Made by a program: the position numbers and the translations under genes | The notes under the pieces: model-generated | The model's input: only the letters and a program-made list of their open reading frames with translations | What the model was told of the DNA's origin: nothing | Databases searched by the model: none | Part shown: piece after piece, positions 24,346 to 33,464 of the stretch | Position numbering within the stretch: the stretch's first letter is position 1 | How the letters are laid out: every line of letters begins with the position of its first letter | Source of the DNA: Microvirga aerilata | GTDB lineage: Bacteria; Pseudomonadota; Alphaproteobacteria; Rhizobiales; Beijerinckiaceae | Reading direction: 5' to 3' | Length of the DNA stretch: 64,000 bases | Assembly: GCF_016743775.1 (NCBI RefSeq) | Contig: NZ_JAEQMY010000012.1 | Span: 62,001 to 126,000 of the forward strand

Positions 24346-26940
24346 TTAGCCCGCCAAATGGCGGGGAAGATCTCTTGGAATGTCTCCCATTAGGATCAAA
24401 CTGCAGGTGACAGTTTCGCCAGTCTCTGCAATCAATGCAAGTTCTCCAGCCGGAACTGAGGTGTTCCACGCGAAGGAGTCAGACATTAGTTCCAGTATAC
24501 GGCGCTTGTACTCCGTGTCGCGATTGTCGAGCTGTTCGCCTTTCGTCTCAAGTACCGTGATGCGGGTCGAACCGTCACCGCGCTGAATCGCAAAGATAAA
24601 ATCCGGATAGATACGGTGCCGCCGCCAGCCTTGGATTCCATATTGGGATCGCGCAACGTTGCGGTGCCACCACGTAACAGCCTGATTGCCATCAAGCTGA
24701 ACAGCGACGCTCTGTTCGTCCCCATTGACGTCGGCGTCGAATATAGGTGCGAAGAGGCTGCGCTCTAGCGGACCTCCAGTTACGCTGACAATCTTTCGTC
24801 CGTCTTCGGGCTGAGTCGTCTCAATAGTAAAAGGCATGCGCCAATTGTGGCTGTCCAATCGCAAACGAAACTGGATACGCCCTGCTGTCACTGCCGTCCG
24901 GAAGAGATGCTCCGCCAGACGGTCGCGTTCCGCATCAAGGCCGCGCCGCAATTCTCCAATGATTAAGCCCGCGAGCTGCCCGATCTTCGCGGCGTCAAAG
25001 CCGCGCGCTTTCAGATGCGTGAGCGCCTTACCCACAATGTCGCGTCCCACAAAGGGATTCTGCACGATGTCAGAGATCATCCGCACTGCATAGGGCGCAT
25101 CGAAGCGAAGGTTTTCCGTACTCGCCGTGACTGCTTGAGCGCTTATGAGGTCATCGCCTTCTGTCAGAATGATGCGCTGCAACTGGGTTTGCGCCGGTCC
25201 GGCATTATGGGGGATAGCGTCTATGATGGCTTGCGGGTCGAAACCACGCCAGTCAATAGCCGACAGAATGTCCCCCTCGTAGTCGAGGTCGCGCGCCTCG
25301 CCACCTTCGACGATCAGCACCTTCGGCAGGTAGATATCCGTGCTCCTGAAGCGATCGCGCCGCTCTATGGGCCGGCTGACGTTTGCTGCAGCACCCTCGC
25401 CGGGGGGCACCTGAAGCACGAGATCGCCCAACCCATCCTTCTCTAGCCCGCGCTTGATCGCCTTCACAACATCACCCGTCGCGCGGTGATGCGTGATGAC
25501 GTAACACTCATCGAGCGCGGGAATGCCTGTCTTCATCGCGTCTGGCTGGCGAAGTATTCGCCCCACCAGCTGCGTCATCGCTGCAAGGTTGCTTTGTGCA
25601 GCCAATGCACACAGCACATAGGCGAAAGGGCAATCCCACCCCTCTTGCAAGGCCGACTTGGTAATGATTGCCCGCACGCGGTTAGTCGGAGACAGTAAAT
25701 CTTGATTTTCTGTCTGCTTGAGATCGTTGATCTCCGCGGTTTTTACAGCAATCTCCGCGTCGTCGAACCCGGCGGTCTTCAGCCATTCGCGAACGTCTTC
25801 GGAATGAATGTACCGCGCGCCGCGCTTCTCTGCGCCGGTTCGCTCCACTTGAATTAGCATTATTGGACGGATATAGCGGTTCGTATCAGCTCGCAAAGTC
25901 GCTGCATGCGCGTCCAGTTCCATCAGCTTCTGGAGCGCCACGGCAAGTGTCGAGCGCCAGTCTGCGCCCTGCCGAGGATCCAGGTTTAGTGGCATCTTGA
26001 TCATGCCTTCCCGGTCCAGCTCTTTGCCGGTCACTTCGACTAATACGTTCTGATAGCGAGCAGGAATAGGCTTCTTACCGCCCTTAGGCTGAATGTCCTT
26101 TGGCGTCGCTGTTAGCTCTAGGACAAAGCAGGGATTGAAGCCGTAGAGGGTCTTGTAAGCGAGATTTGATGTGGCGCGGTGGCCTTCGTCCATTACCACT
26201 ACTGGACGGATCAATCGGAGGGCATTGCCGAGGCTGTCTTTTACGAGCGGAAGGAAGCCGTCATAAGCTTCCAGGTTCGGCGTAACCTCAATCGCTGCTA
26301 TGTGTCCCGCTTGGTCACCTTCTGGTGGGAAGAAGCCGTGAATGTCACCCCGGTCCTTGAACATTCGCAACGATTCTTGCGTTTCTCGGTTGGCAGACTG
26401 CAGCATCAGCAGCATGACACAGAGTTGTCCCTCCACGTCGCGAGCGTCGAGCGGGTCTGTCTTCTCAAGGATACGGACACGCCCAGCTGCAGCGCTGTCA
26501 AGCATCTGGCGATAGGGGTGTTGCCGATCTGACAGACGCTGCAAGGTCTGACTGTAAATGGCTTCGTTCGGCACGATCCAAAGCACGAACCCTGTGTTTC
26601 GGTTCAGGTACTGGCCAAAGATGCGGGACAAAGCCTGCACAGCGAGCAAAGTCTTGCCGCCACCAGTAGGCACCTTCAGCACAGCGTTTGGCACGGGATG
26701 GCCGACGCCATCAAGACGGGGCGAATAGCCTATTGCGGCGCGCGATGCGGGGAGCTTTCCGGTTTTGAGCATCTTCGCCCATGTGTGTGCTGCAAAATCG
26801 GGAACCTCCAAGTTCAAATCCGGCTGTTCTGATGCTATCTTGGCGATGATATCCGCACGCATCTTCTCTGCCTTTAGAACTGACAGATAAGCGTCCAGCG
26901 TAGTCAGGACCCGATCCTGATATTCGAGTTGGCGTAGCAT
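24346..26940 (-). CDS. Type III-like restriction endonuclease subunit (Res1)
   Basis: This 864-aa protein is a DEAD/DEAH-like superfamily 2 translocase fused to a nuclease. Walker A is PTGGGKTLLAVQ near residue 98, motif II is VVMDEGHRA, motif III is ELTATP, and LVGRILRQPDA is motif VI. The C-terminus has YPDFIFAIQRGDGSTRITVLETKGEQ, a PD-(D/E)XK site. It would move along or switch on DNA and cut when unmethylated sites are met. The methyltransferase gene ends 3 bp upstream, so mod1 and res1 form an operon. It differs clearly from the second Res at 30506, which follows the EcoP1/EcoP15 pattern more closely. Confidence 0.85.
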   Translation of the reverse strand: MLRQLEYQDRVLTTLDAYLSVLKAEKMRADIIAKIASEQPDLNLEVPDFAAHTWAKMLKTGKLPASRAAIGYSPRLDGVGHPVPNAVLKVPTGGGKTLLAVQALSRIFGQYLNRNTGFVLWIVPNEAIYSQTLQRLSDRQHPYRQMLDSAAAGRVRILEKTDPLDARDVEGQLCVMLLMLQSANRETQESLRMFKDRGDIHGFFPPEGDQAGHIAAIEVTPNLEAYDGFLPLVKDSLGNALRLIRPVVVMDEGHRATSNLAYKTLYGFNPCFVLELTATPKDIQPKGGKKPIPARYQNVLVEVTGKELDREGMIKMPLNLDPRQGADWRSTLAVALQKLMELDAHAATLRADTNRYIRPIMLIQVERTGAEKRGARYIHSEDVREWLKTAGFDDAEIAVKTAEINDLKQTENQDLLSPTNRVRAIITKSALQEGWDCPFAYVLCALAAQSNLAAMTQLVGRILRQPDAMKTGIPALDECYVITHHRATGDVVKAIKRGLEKDGLGDLVLQVPPGEGAAANVSRPIERRDRFRSTDIYLPKVLIVEGGEARDLDYEGDILSAIDWRGFDPQAIIDAIPHNAGPAQTQLQRIILTEGDDLISAQAVTASTENLRFDAPYAVRMISDIVQNPFVGRDIVGKALTHLKARGFDAAKIGQLAGLIIGELRRGLDAERDRLAEHLFRTAVTAGRIQFRLRLDSHNWRMPFTIETTQPEDGRKIVSVTGGPLERSLFAPIFDADVNGDEQSVAVQLDGNQAVTWWHRNVARSQYGIQGWRRHRIYPDFIFAIQRGDGSTRITVLETKGEQLDNRDTEYKRRILELMSDSFAWNTSVPAGELALIAETGETVTCSLILMGDIPRDLPRHLAG

Positions 26941-26943
26941 GTA

Positions 26944-28716
26944 TCAGGCTCGCTCGATGCGATAGAGAGCAAAGGGGAGCGGCACGAATTCAACGGGCAG
27001 CCCGTGTTCCGCCAAGACTTTCTGCGACACGAAGCGAGCAGGGGCGAAGACCAGATGCTTTGCCTTGGGGTCCCGTTCCATGAAGACTTTGGCCCGAGAG
27101 AGCGTCAGTGCTGCGTCAGGCGATTTGAGCCAATCCAGATCGGGACGATAGATCAGCCACAGACGCCGCCCGTCGGCAGCTCCAAGGTAGCTTTCAACTT
27201 CGGACAGAGCTGCCGGATCAAGCGCCCGGTTCGTTGCCATGTGGAAAAGAGCCGCGCCAAGAACCTCAAAAGTGGGCAGTGTGTCCCCCGTCAAGATCTT
27301 ATCCAGATCGATCGGAGGGCCCAAGGTGCAGTATGTGAAGGACCCACCTACGCCTTCCGCAAAGTTGCTGACGGCTTTCTCGCCAGCAACAATCAACTCG
27401 CCATCCTTGATTTCTCTTTTAATGCAATCGAACTCATGCCCGTGCAGGTTCTCAATGGCCTGAACCTTGTCTACGACTGTGTGAGCCTTCGTGAGAACGC
27501 GCCAGTTCAAGCGCTCTCTTAGTAAGACGGTCTTTTGTTTGCCAGTGAAGGCGTAACCATTGATGACCCGGCGAATGCGTTCCGCCGTTACCTCATCAGC
27601 ATAGTCTTCGCCTTCGACTAAAATGAAGCGCCGGTTACCGTTGTCACGTTTGTTTGCTTCCAGCACGGCATGAGCAGTCGTGCCCGAGCCGGCAAATGAG
27701 TCAAGAACAGTTATGTCTTTCCCCTCAAACAGACTCAGGAGAAAACTGATCAGTTCTGGAGGTTTCGGAAAGGGAAATTCCTTCTCCGGCATCAACCTAT
27801 TGAATATGGTCGTGCCTTCATTCGTATAGAATGCGCCCGAAAGAACAGACGCAACATTAGTTCGAGCATCCAGTTCGCAAAGAAAGGCTTTTCTCCTAGG
27901 CCTGCCGTCGTCTTTCTGCGGCCATAAGATCCGCTTTTCCTTTATGAGCTTTTTCATCGTGGAACGCTCAAAGCGCCAGCCTCGCTTAGGGCAGCCGTAA
28001 TTTTTCCCTGTTTTAGGATTAATTAGATCATAATGCAGATTGGGTCTCTTCTCGCGAGAAGCGAGGCCAACCATGTTTGCGCTGGCCCAGGGACCGCGCT
28101 TATCCTCATCTGGATTAGAATAGTCAGAAGCAGAACGAAGCTCCCCATCAAGAGCACCGCCGAAGATCAGAACAAATTCGTGGTCATTCGACAGTCCGTT
28201 CTCATTTCTGTTATCTTTATTGTTCCTTGATTTCCAGACAAACTCCCCAATGTATTGGTCAGCTCCAAATATTTCTTCACAAATACACTTTAGGTTCGCA
28301 TACTCAATTGAATTAATTGAAATGAATATGATGCCTGTATCTGATAACAGTTCTTTCAGCAATCTTAGACGAGGCCACATCATCGCCAACCATTTGTCAT
28401 GGCGCAGTCCGTCGTCCACAGAGATTGGATTGTCTGAAAACCACTCACGTATCATCGGAGAATTTACATCGTCCCGATAACTCCATTCTTTGTTGCCGGT
28501 ATTGTAAGGTGGATCGATATAGATGCAGTCCACCTTGCCGGCATAAAGCGGCAAGAGCGCCTTCAGAGCATGCAAATTGTCGCCATGAACAATGAGGTTG
28601 CCGTCCAACGCGACTGGGCCAACACCTTTGTCAGAGTGCGGGATTATGGGGCGAAAGGGTACCGCCAAGTGGTGGTTGTAGACAAATTCCTTACCCTTGA
28701 ACGTCAACTCAGTCAT
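26944..28716 (-). CDS. Type III-like site-specific DNA adenine methyltransferase (Mod1)
   Basis: The 590-aa protein is a beta-class amino-methyltransferase: catalytic motif IV DPPYNTG at residues 68-74 comes before the SAM-binding motif I FAGSGTTAHA at 341-350. The region between holds the target recognition domain. It starts with ATG at 28716, preceded only by a weak SD. The res1 gene follows after 3 bp. Residues about 158-285 are strikingly similar, without gaps, to Mod2 at 33465 although the ends of the two proteins have diverged, so the two may see related DNA sites. N6-adenine is the likely product, by family. Confidence 0.88.
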   Translation of the reverse strand: MTELTFKGKEFVYNHHLAVPFRPIIPHSDKGVGPVALDGNLIVHGDNLHALKALLPLYAGKVDCIYIDPPYNTGNKEWSYRDDVNSPMIREWFSDNPISVDDGLRHDKWLAMMWPRLRLLKELLSDTGIIFISINSIEYANLKCICEEIFGADQYIGEFVWKSRNNKDNRNENGLSNDHEFVLIFGGALDGELRSASDYSNPDEDKRGPWASANMVGLASREKRPNLHYDLINPKTGKNYGCPKRGWRFERSTMKKLIKEKRILWPQKDDGRPRRKAFLCELDARTNVASVLSGAFYTNEGTTIFNRLMPEKEFPFPKPPELISFLLSLFEGKDITVLDSFAGSGTTAHAVLEANKRDNGNRRFILVEGEDYADEVTAERIRRVINGYAFTGKQKTVLLRERLNWRVLTKAHTVVDKVQAIENLHGHEFDCIKREIKDGELIVAGEKAVSNFAEGVGGSFTYCTLGPPIDLDKILTGDTLPTFEVLGAALFHMATNRALDPAALSEVESYLGAADGRRLWLIYRPDLDWLKSPDAALTLSRAKVFMERDPKAKHLVFAPARFVSQKVLAEHGLPVEFVPLPFALYRIERA

Positions 28717-28868
28717 CGCCCTATCACTGTCCTTTTATACGCGATCGATCGGCCCTGAACGAGCGTGTGTCGCTTTACAGCGCCCTTACCTTGCATACCG
28801 TCAGGTACCATTTAGTAAACGTGATAGTCCAAAAGGCGAGCGGCGGAAGGATAATAGGCCAAGAGGAG

Positions 28869-28903
28869 AAAAAAGCCCAACCAGCCTTCGGGTTGGCGTT
28901 GGG
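28869..28903 (-). terminator. Rho-independent terminator for minus-strand transcription
   Basis: On the minus strand an imperfect GC-rich hairpin (CCCAAC arm, GAAG-type loop, GTTGGG arm at 28876-28903) is followed by a run of six T (28869-28874). It faces transcripts coming from higher coordinates, that is from the SNF2-mod2-res2 operon, whose last gene ends at 30506. The insertion element lies between that gene and this terminator. Confidence 0.6.
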
Positions 28904-28989
28904 TAGGCCAAGTTTGTTGTGCCTTAACGCTAAAGGAAAGCATCTAGCTCCAAAGCCGTTTGAAACCTCTAGCGCCTTTGGGATGGCAC

Positions 28990-30191
28990 GCTTCTCTGTC
29001 TTTGTTACGAGATGGCCCGTTAAGGCCTCTGGATAGAGGTTCTACCAAGAACGAAGCTCAATGCTGTTACCCCAGACTGCGGCAGGTCGACGTGCTAATC
29101 GCGCAGGGTCGGACCGTGGCCGAGGCGATCCGGCAGATCGGCGTGACGGAGGTCACCTACTACCGCTGGCGCTCCGAGTATGGCGGGCTGAAGTCGGATC
29201 AGGTCAAGCGCCTGAAGGAGCTCGAGGCCGAGAACGCCCGGCTCCGGCGCGCCGTCTCGGATCTCACCCTTGACAAGATGATCCTGAAAGAGGCTGCCAA
29301 GGGAAACTTCTAAGCCCCGCCCGCCGCCGCGCCTGTGTGGATCACGTGGGAGCCGAACTGGACCTGTCCGAGCGACGGGTCTGCCGGGTCCCAGGCCAGC
29401 ACCGTTCCACCCAGCGCAAGATCTCTGCCTTCCCGGATGACGAGGCGGCACTGACCGCCGACATCATCGCGCTTGCCCTCCAGTATGGCCGCTACGGCTA
29501 CCGGCGCATCACGGCCCTGCTGCGGGACGCCGGCAGGCTCGTGAACAACAAGCGGGTCGAGCGGATCTGGCGGCGGGAGGGGCTGAAAGTACCACAAAAG
29601 CAACCGAAGAGAGGACGGCTCTGGCTCAATGACGGATCGTGTATTCGGTTGCGGCCGGAAAATCCCAACCATGTCTGGTCGTATGACTTTGTCGAGGATC
29701 ACACGCATGACGGGCGCAAGTTCCGCATGCTCAACATCATGGACGAGTTCACGCGTGAATGCCTGGCCATCAGAGTGAACCGGAAGCTGAAAGCCGTCGA
29801 TGTGATCGACATGCTCTCAGACCTATTCATCCTGCGCGGTGTTCCGGGCCATATTCGTTCCGACAACGGCAGCAAATTCGTGGCTAAAGCAGTCCGCGAA
29901 TGGATTGCAGCTGTGGGAGCAAAGACGGCCTACATCGAGCCGGGCAGCCCTTGGGAGAACGGCTATTGCGAGAGCTTCAACTCGAAGCTCCAGGATGAGT
30001 TGCTGAAAGGAGAGATCTTCTACACGCTGAAAGAGGCTCAGATCGTGATCGAATGCTGGAGGCGCCACTACAATACCGTGCGCCCACACTCATCATTGGG
30101 CTATCGACCACCCGCCCCAGAGGTCGTGCTGTGGCGCCACAACCAATCATGCACTAACATTGATCCCCGACCACCTCAATGGGGCCGGCCA
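28990..30191 (+). mobile_element. IS3-family insertion sequence with orfA/orfB; left end unclear
   Basis: Two overlapping transposase frames (orfA, then orfB in the -1 frame) define an IS3-family element. The right end is probably near 30191, where a conserved tail (ACCACCTCAATGGGG, ending GGCCA) follows orfB. A matching left inverted repeat was not found; the best TGGCC start near 29013 pairs only over a few bases, and the usual first residues of orfA are not there. The element therefore seems to have a damaged or diverged left end. Boundaries are approximate. Confidence 0.65.
29071..29313 (+). CDS. IS3-family transposase OrfA (N-terminus not recognisable)
   Basis: The frame encodes the helix-turn-helix and leucine-zipper part of OrfA: LRQVDVLIAQGRTVAEAIRQ, GVTEVTYYRWRSEYGG and LKELEAENARLRRAVSDL, ending KEAAKGNF. 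The usual dozen N-terminal residues and start codon are missing; the frame stays open upstream to 28960 but that sequence is unlike OrfA. The stop at 29311-29313 lies in AAACTTCTAAG, where a -1 shift would lead into OrfB. It may be non-functional because of the lost start. Confidence 0.7.
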   Translation, partial: PRLRQVDVLIAQGRTVAEAIRQIGVTEVTYYRWRSEYGGLKSDQVKRLKELEAENARLRRAVSDLTLDKMILKEAAKGNF

Positions 30192-30221
30192 TCGCGAAGC
30201 AGTTGTCGGCAATACAGTTAG
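29337..30221 (+). CDS. IS3-family transposase OrfB (DDE integrase core)
   Basis: OrfB has an HTH_21-type segment (LQYGRYGYRRITALLRDAG) and a complete rve integrase core: WSYDFVED with the first Asp, IRSDNGSKF with the second, and ENGYCESFNSKLQDELL with the Glu, followed by RPHSSLGYRPPAPE. The catalytic triad looks intact. The GTG at 29337 is only a possible start; the frame is open back to the OrfA stop (LLSPARRRACVDHV), as expected for a product made by -1 frameshifting. The last 20 residues run through the likely right end of the element. Confidence 0.82.
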   Translation: MDHVGAELDLSERRVCRVPGQHRSTQRKISAFPDDEAALTADIIALALQYGRYGYRRITALLRDAGRLVNNKRVERIWRREGLKVPQKQPKRGRLWLNDGSCIRLRPENPNHVWSYDFVEDHTHDGRKFRMLNIMDEFTRECLAIRVNRKLKAVDVIDMLSDLFILRGVPGHIRSDNGSKFVAKAVREWIAAVGAKTAYIEPGSPWENGYCESFNSKLQDELLKGEIFYTLKEAQIVIECWRRHYNTVRPHSSLGYRPPAPEVVLWRHNQSCTNIDPRPPQWGRPSRSSCRQYS

Positions 30222-30505
30222 AGTAGTTGGGCAAACAAGCGAGGATGTTTTGCGCCAGACGCTTTCGATAGCTTACTCGATGGACGCGGGGGCGCAGATT
30301 CCAGGCGGAGAACCATACATCTCTGCCAAGTCCCGCATAAGAAGGTTCTAGAAAGTCATTGGCCGCTTCCAAGTTACTTACCTCAAGACCAAGGGTTGCC
30401 TCAGTGAGCGGCACGTGAGCCCACATGTCAGAACGAGAGCACCGAGCGACAGGTGTCCTCACTCACCAGTCCTTGGTGCCCTCGTCGCAGGAAACTGACC
30501 TATGG
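30222..30505. other. Gap of 284 bp between the insertion element and res2
   Basis: No supported gene. The sequence is probably the original 3' flank of the res2 operon, now separated from the terminator near 28.9 kb by the insertion. I see no clear hairpin here. Confidence 0.4.
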
Positions 30506-33454
30506 CTAAATCGCGACCTCCGCTAGGGAGGTCACGACATCATAGTCAACTCCGAGTGCCTTAAAATGCTCTCGACCGCAGGCAATCTTCTGATTCTCCT
30601 TCTTGCGGCGCTCGTCATCGTTGAGCGTGCTCTTTGTTTCACGGACAAAATAGAGGCGTTCCTCGCGTTCGGTGACAAAAGCCCAGTCAGGGTTGTAGCT
30701 GCCAATGGGTGTATCGATCTTGAACCAGCCCGGTAGTTTCACGAAAAGCTTGATATTTTCATTGTTGTCGAGATCACGGGCGAATTGCTTTTCGACTTCC
30801 GATTCGTATTCGATAGCATCGAACAGTGATTTGTCGCGATTTTTCACCTCATACAGGTTCGTCAGATACCGGACGATGCCTCCTTCCGCATCTTGCTCCA
30901 ACCGACTCTGCTCCCAGTGGAGTCCTGCGACCTTCTCGTATTTGATACCGTCCAGCATGAGATCGTGTAGGGCCCGCGAAAGCTCTCTGGACACCGCTGC
31001 CATGAAAGCCTGCGGGTTAATCTTGAACTCTGCCAACCGTCCTGACCGTTTCAGGACTTCCGCGAGGGTATGTCGCGTGAGCTCAGTTTCCTTCTGAAGA
31101 AATGCGAGGATGTCCGGCAGGACCTTGACTGGTTCCATGTCACGAACACGAGTAGCGATCTGCCGATCCGCAGAAACACCCGCATCCGAGATGTCCAACT
31201 CTACGACGGTTGTGGCAATGCGCGGCGCTTTAATTGGCTCGATCTTCGCAATACGAGCCAGAGCCCGCTCGATGAGCTCGTCTGTCTTGAAGTTGACCCG
31301 GTAGCGAGTGCGCTGCTTGATTTTGTCCCACAGTGTCTGGAACTCTTCACTCAGCTGCACCTCCTTGCGGAACTTCAACTCACGACGCTCACGTGCATTG
31401 ACAATGCGGTTCTTAAAGACCTTGCGATTGATCTCATCGATAATTTCTCCGCTCAGATCCGCGTAGCTCTCGCCGATCTGTAGCTCAAAGTGGGGGTTCT
31501 TTGAATCGAACTTGTCTAGAATGTCTCCATCTGCACTCAGGTAGCCTGCGCGAACTAGCTCAGCCCAAATTTGCTGCGATGTATCCTGCCCAATTGGAGT
31601 ATCGGTTCCATCGCTGGCTTGTCGCACAATCTCAGCGAAAGCAATCTTTTCGACCTTGCCAAATTTCAGTCCAAAGTCGTTCTCAAATTCCGTTTGGAGC
31701 GTTCGCGCGAAGTCCTCGTAGGACTCGTTGGCAATAACGGTGAGGCGATTGACCGTTTCGTCGTGGACCCGCTCACCAGCCTCATTGACGGGCAGCCGTA
31801 GCCCGCGGCCAATCTCCTGCCTCTTCTTTTCGACAGACTGCGTCTCACTGAGCGTGCATATCTGAAAAACGTTCGGGTTGTCCCACCCCTCGCGCAAAGC
31901 GGAGTGTGAGAAGATGAATCGCAAGGCGACTTTGGGATCGAGCAGGCGCTCCTTGTCCCGCATGATGAGATTGTAAGTATCCTCATCGTCGGCTGTATTC
32001 CCACGCGTATCTTTCGCGCGCCCCTCCTTGTCCTGTGAGAAGTAGCCGTTGTGCACTTCGCTGACCGTGAACGGAATCAGTCCCTTGTAAATGGGCTTTG
32101 TCGTAAGCTCTAGGTAGGCCTCCTCAAACCACCTTCCGATTTTGCCGAGGCTCGTGGTGCCGTCTGGGTTATAAATGCGGTAATTGGCGACGCGATCAAT
32201 GAAAAAGAGCGAAAGCACCTTGAGTCCCTTGCCCTTGAGAGCGCGCTCTTTTTTGAGGTGCTGTTCAACCGTTTCATAGACTTGGGCCTTCATGAGGTCC
32301 TCGCCCGTGCCCCCTACTTCCTGACCCATTTCCAGGAACTTGCCTTGGTTGAACTCTAGGTACTCCGAGCCTGGTGTACAGTCGATATTCTGCACAATGT
32401 ACCCGTCGCGATACACCTCCCGCTCGCCGGATTTCACGAAAAGGTCATCACCCTGCTTGACCCACATTTTAGTGGCTTTCGGACCCGATGGAGATGCCTT
32501 GTGAATCTCTACCTGAGCCTTGATGCCATTCTTGTTGTCCGTCTTTAGCAGCTTCACATAGGCGTCATTGAAGTTATCGCCCGAACGGACGGAGGCGACC
32601 TCGATGCGTTTCACCAGCCGGAGATCGTATGCTTTGATCGGATCAAGCCTATAGATAAGGTTATAAGGATCCCTGTGGGTCGCGCTGTACCGAAGCGTGA
32701 CCAGTGGATTCAGATTTCGGATCGCCCGCTTTGACTTTTCGGTTGTGTCCACGCTCTGTGGCTCATCGATAATGACGATAGGATTGGCAGCCTGAATGAA
32801 CTCGATGGGCCGACGCCCCGACATCCGGTCGTTTTCACGGTTGATCACGTTAAGCTTCTTGAGGTCGTCTTCGGTCATCTCCGTTAGGTCTTTGTCAGCA
32901 ACGTCCTTTTGAAAGGACTGAATGTTGATGACCATAATCTGAATTTGATTGCTGCTTGCGAACTGCCGCACCTTTCCGAGCCGCTTTGAGTCATAGACAA
33001 AGTAATCGAAGGGAAAGTTCTCATATAACGTTTGGAAGTGATCCTTTGTCACCTCGATGCTCTTGAGCACACCCTCACGAATTGCGACGCTTGGCACGAC
33101 GATGATGAATTTTTTGAAGCCATAGACCTTGTTCAGCTCGAAAATGGTGCGGAGATAAACGTAAGTCTTGCCCGTTCCGGTCTCCATTTCGACCGAGAAC
33201 TCGCGGCCTTCAAGCGCCGTCACCTTCTCGATACGATTCGCCTCCTGAATTGTCCGAATGTTGGTCAGTATCGTTTCGTCGGGAATAATTAATCGATTGC
33301 CCATCCCGAGCTCAGTTTGAAACAATCCGCCGATTTGCAGTGACTGGAATGCCATTGCGCCCGTCTGCACGTAAGGCTGACCGTTGAAGACGGAAACAAC
33401 CGCGCTGATTGCGTCTTGCTGGTACTGAAGGGAAGGATCAAATTTCAACTTCAT
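30506..33454 (-). CDS. Type III restriction endonuclease subunit (Res2, EcoP1/EcoP15-like)
   Basis: The 982-aa protein has a superfamily 2 motor with METGTGKTYVYLRTIFEL (Walker A) near residue 75, IVIIDEPQSVD (motif II), LRYSATH (motif III), SALREGWDNPNVFQICTL (motif V) and KRQEIGRGLRLPVN (motif VI). The C-terminal nuclease site is NPDWAFVTEREERLYFVRETKS. This is the usual type III layout: ATP-driven switching along DNA and cleavage near unmethylated sites with Mod bound. ATG at 33454 is chosen because GGAG precedes it; longer frames run into mod2. The mod2 stop is 10 bp upstream. The gene is uninterrupted; an IS3 element sits just beyond its 3' end. Confidence 0.9.
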   Translation of the reverse strand: MKLKFDPSLQYQQDAISAVVSVFNGQPYVQTGAMAFQSLQIGGLFQTELGMGNRLIIPDETILTNIRTIQEANRIEKVTALEGREFSVEMETGTGKTYVYLRTIFELNKVYGFKKFIIVVPSVAIREGVLKSIEVTKDHFQTLYENFPFDYFVYDSKRLGKVRQFASSNQIQIMVINIQSFQKDVADKDLTEMTEDDLKKLNVINRENDRMSGRRPIEFIQAANPIVIIDEPQSVDTTEKSKRAIRNLNPLVTLRYSATHRDPYNLIYRLDPIKAYDLRLVKRIEVASVRSGDNFNDAYVKLLKTDNKNGIKAQVEIHKASPSGPKATKMWVKQGDDLFVKSGEREVYRDGYIVQNIDCTPGSEYLEFNQGKFLEMGQEVGGTGEDLMKAQVYETVEQHLKKERALKGKGLKVLSLFFIDRVANYRIYNPDGTTSLGKIGRWFEEAYLELTTKPIYKGLIPFTVSEVHNGYFSQDKEGRAKDTRGNTADDEDTYNLIMRDKERLLDPKVALRFIFSHSALREGWDNPNVFQICTLSETQSVEKKRQEIGRGLRLPVNEAGERVHDETVNRLTVIANESYEDFARTLQTEFENDFGLKFGKVEKIAFAEIVRQASDGTDTPIGQDTSQQIWAELVRAGYLSADGDILDKFDSKNPHFELQIGESYADLSGEIIDEINRKVFKNRIVNARERRELKFRKEVQLSEEFQTLWDKIKQRTRYRVNFKTDELIERALARIAKIEPIKAPRIATTVVELDISDAGVSADRQIATRVRDMEPVKVLPDILAFLQKETELTRHTLAEVLKRSGRLAEFKINPQAFMAAVSRELSRALHDLMLDGIKYEKVAGLHWEQSRLEQDAEGGIVRYLTNLYEVKNRDKSLFDAIEYESEVEKQFARDLDNNENIKLFVKLPGWFKIDTPIGSYNPDWAFVTEREERLYFVRETKSTLNDDERRKKENQKIACGREHFKALGVDYDVVTSLAEVAI

Positions 33455-33464
33455 CGTAATCTCC

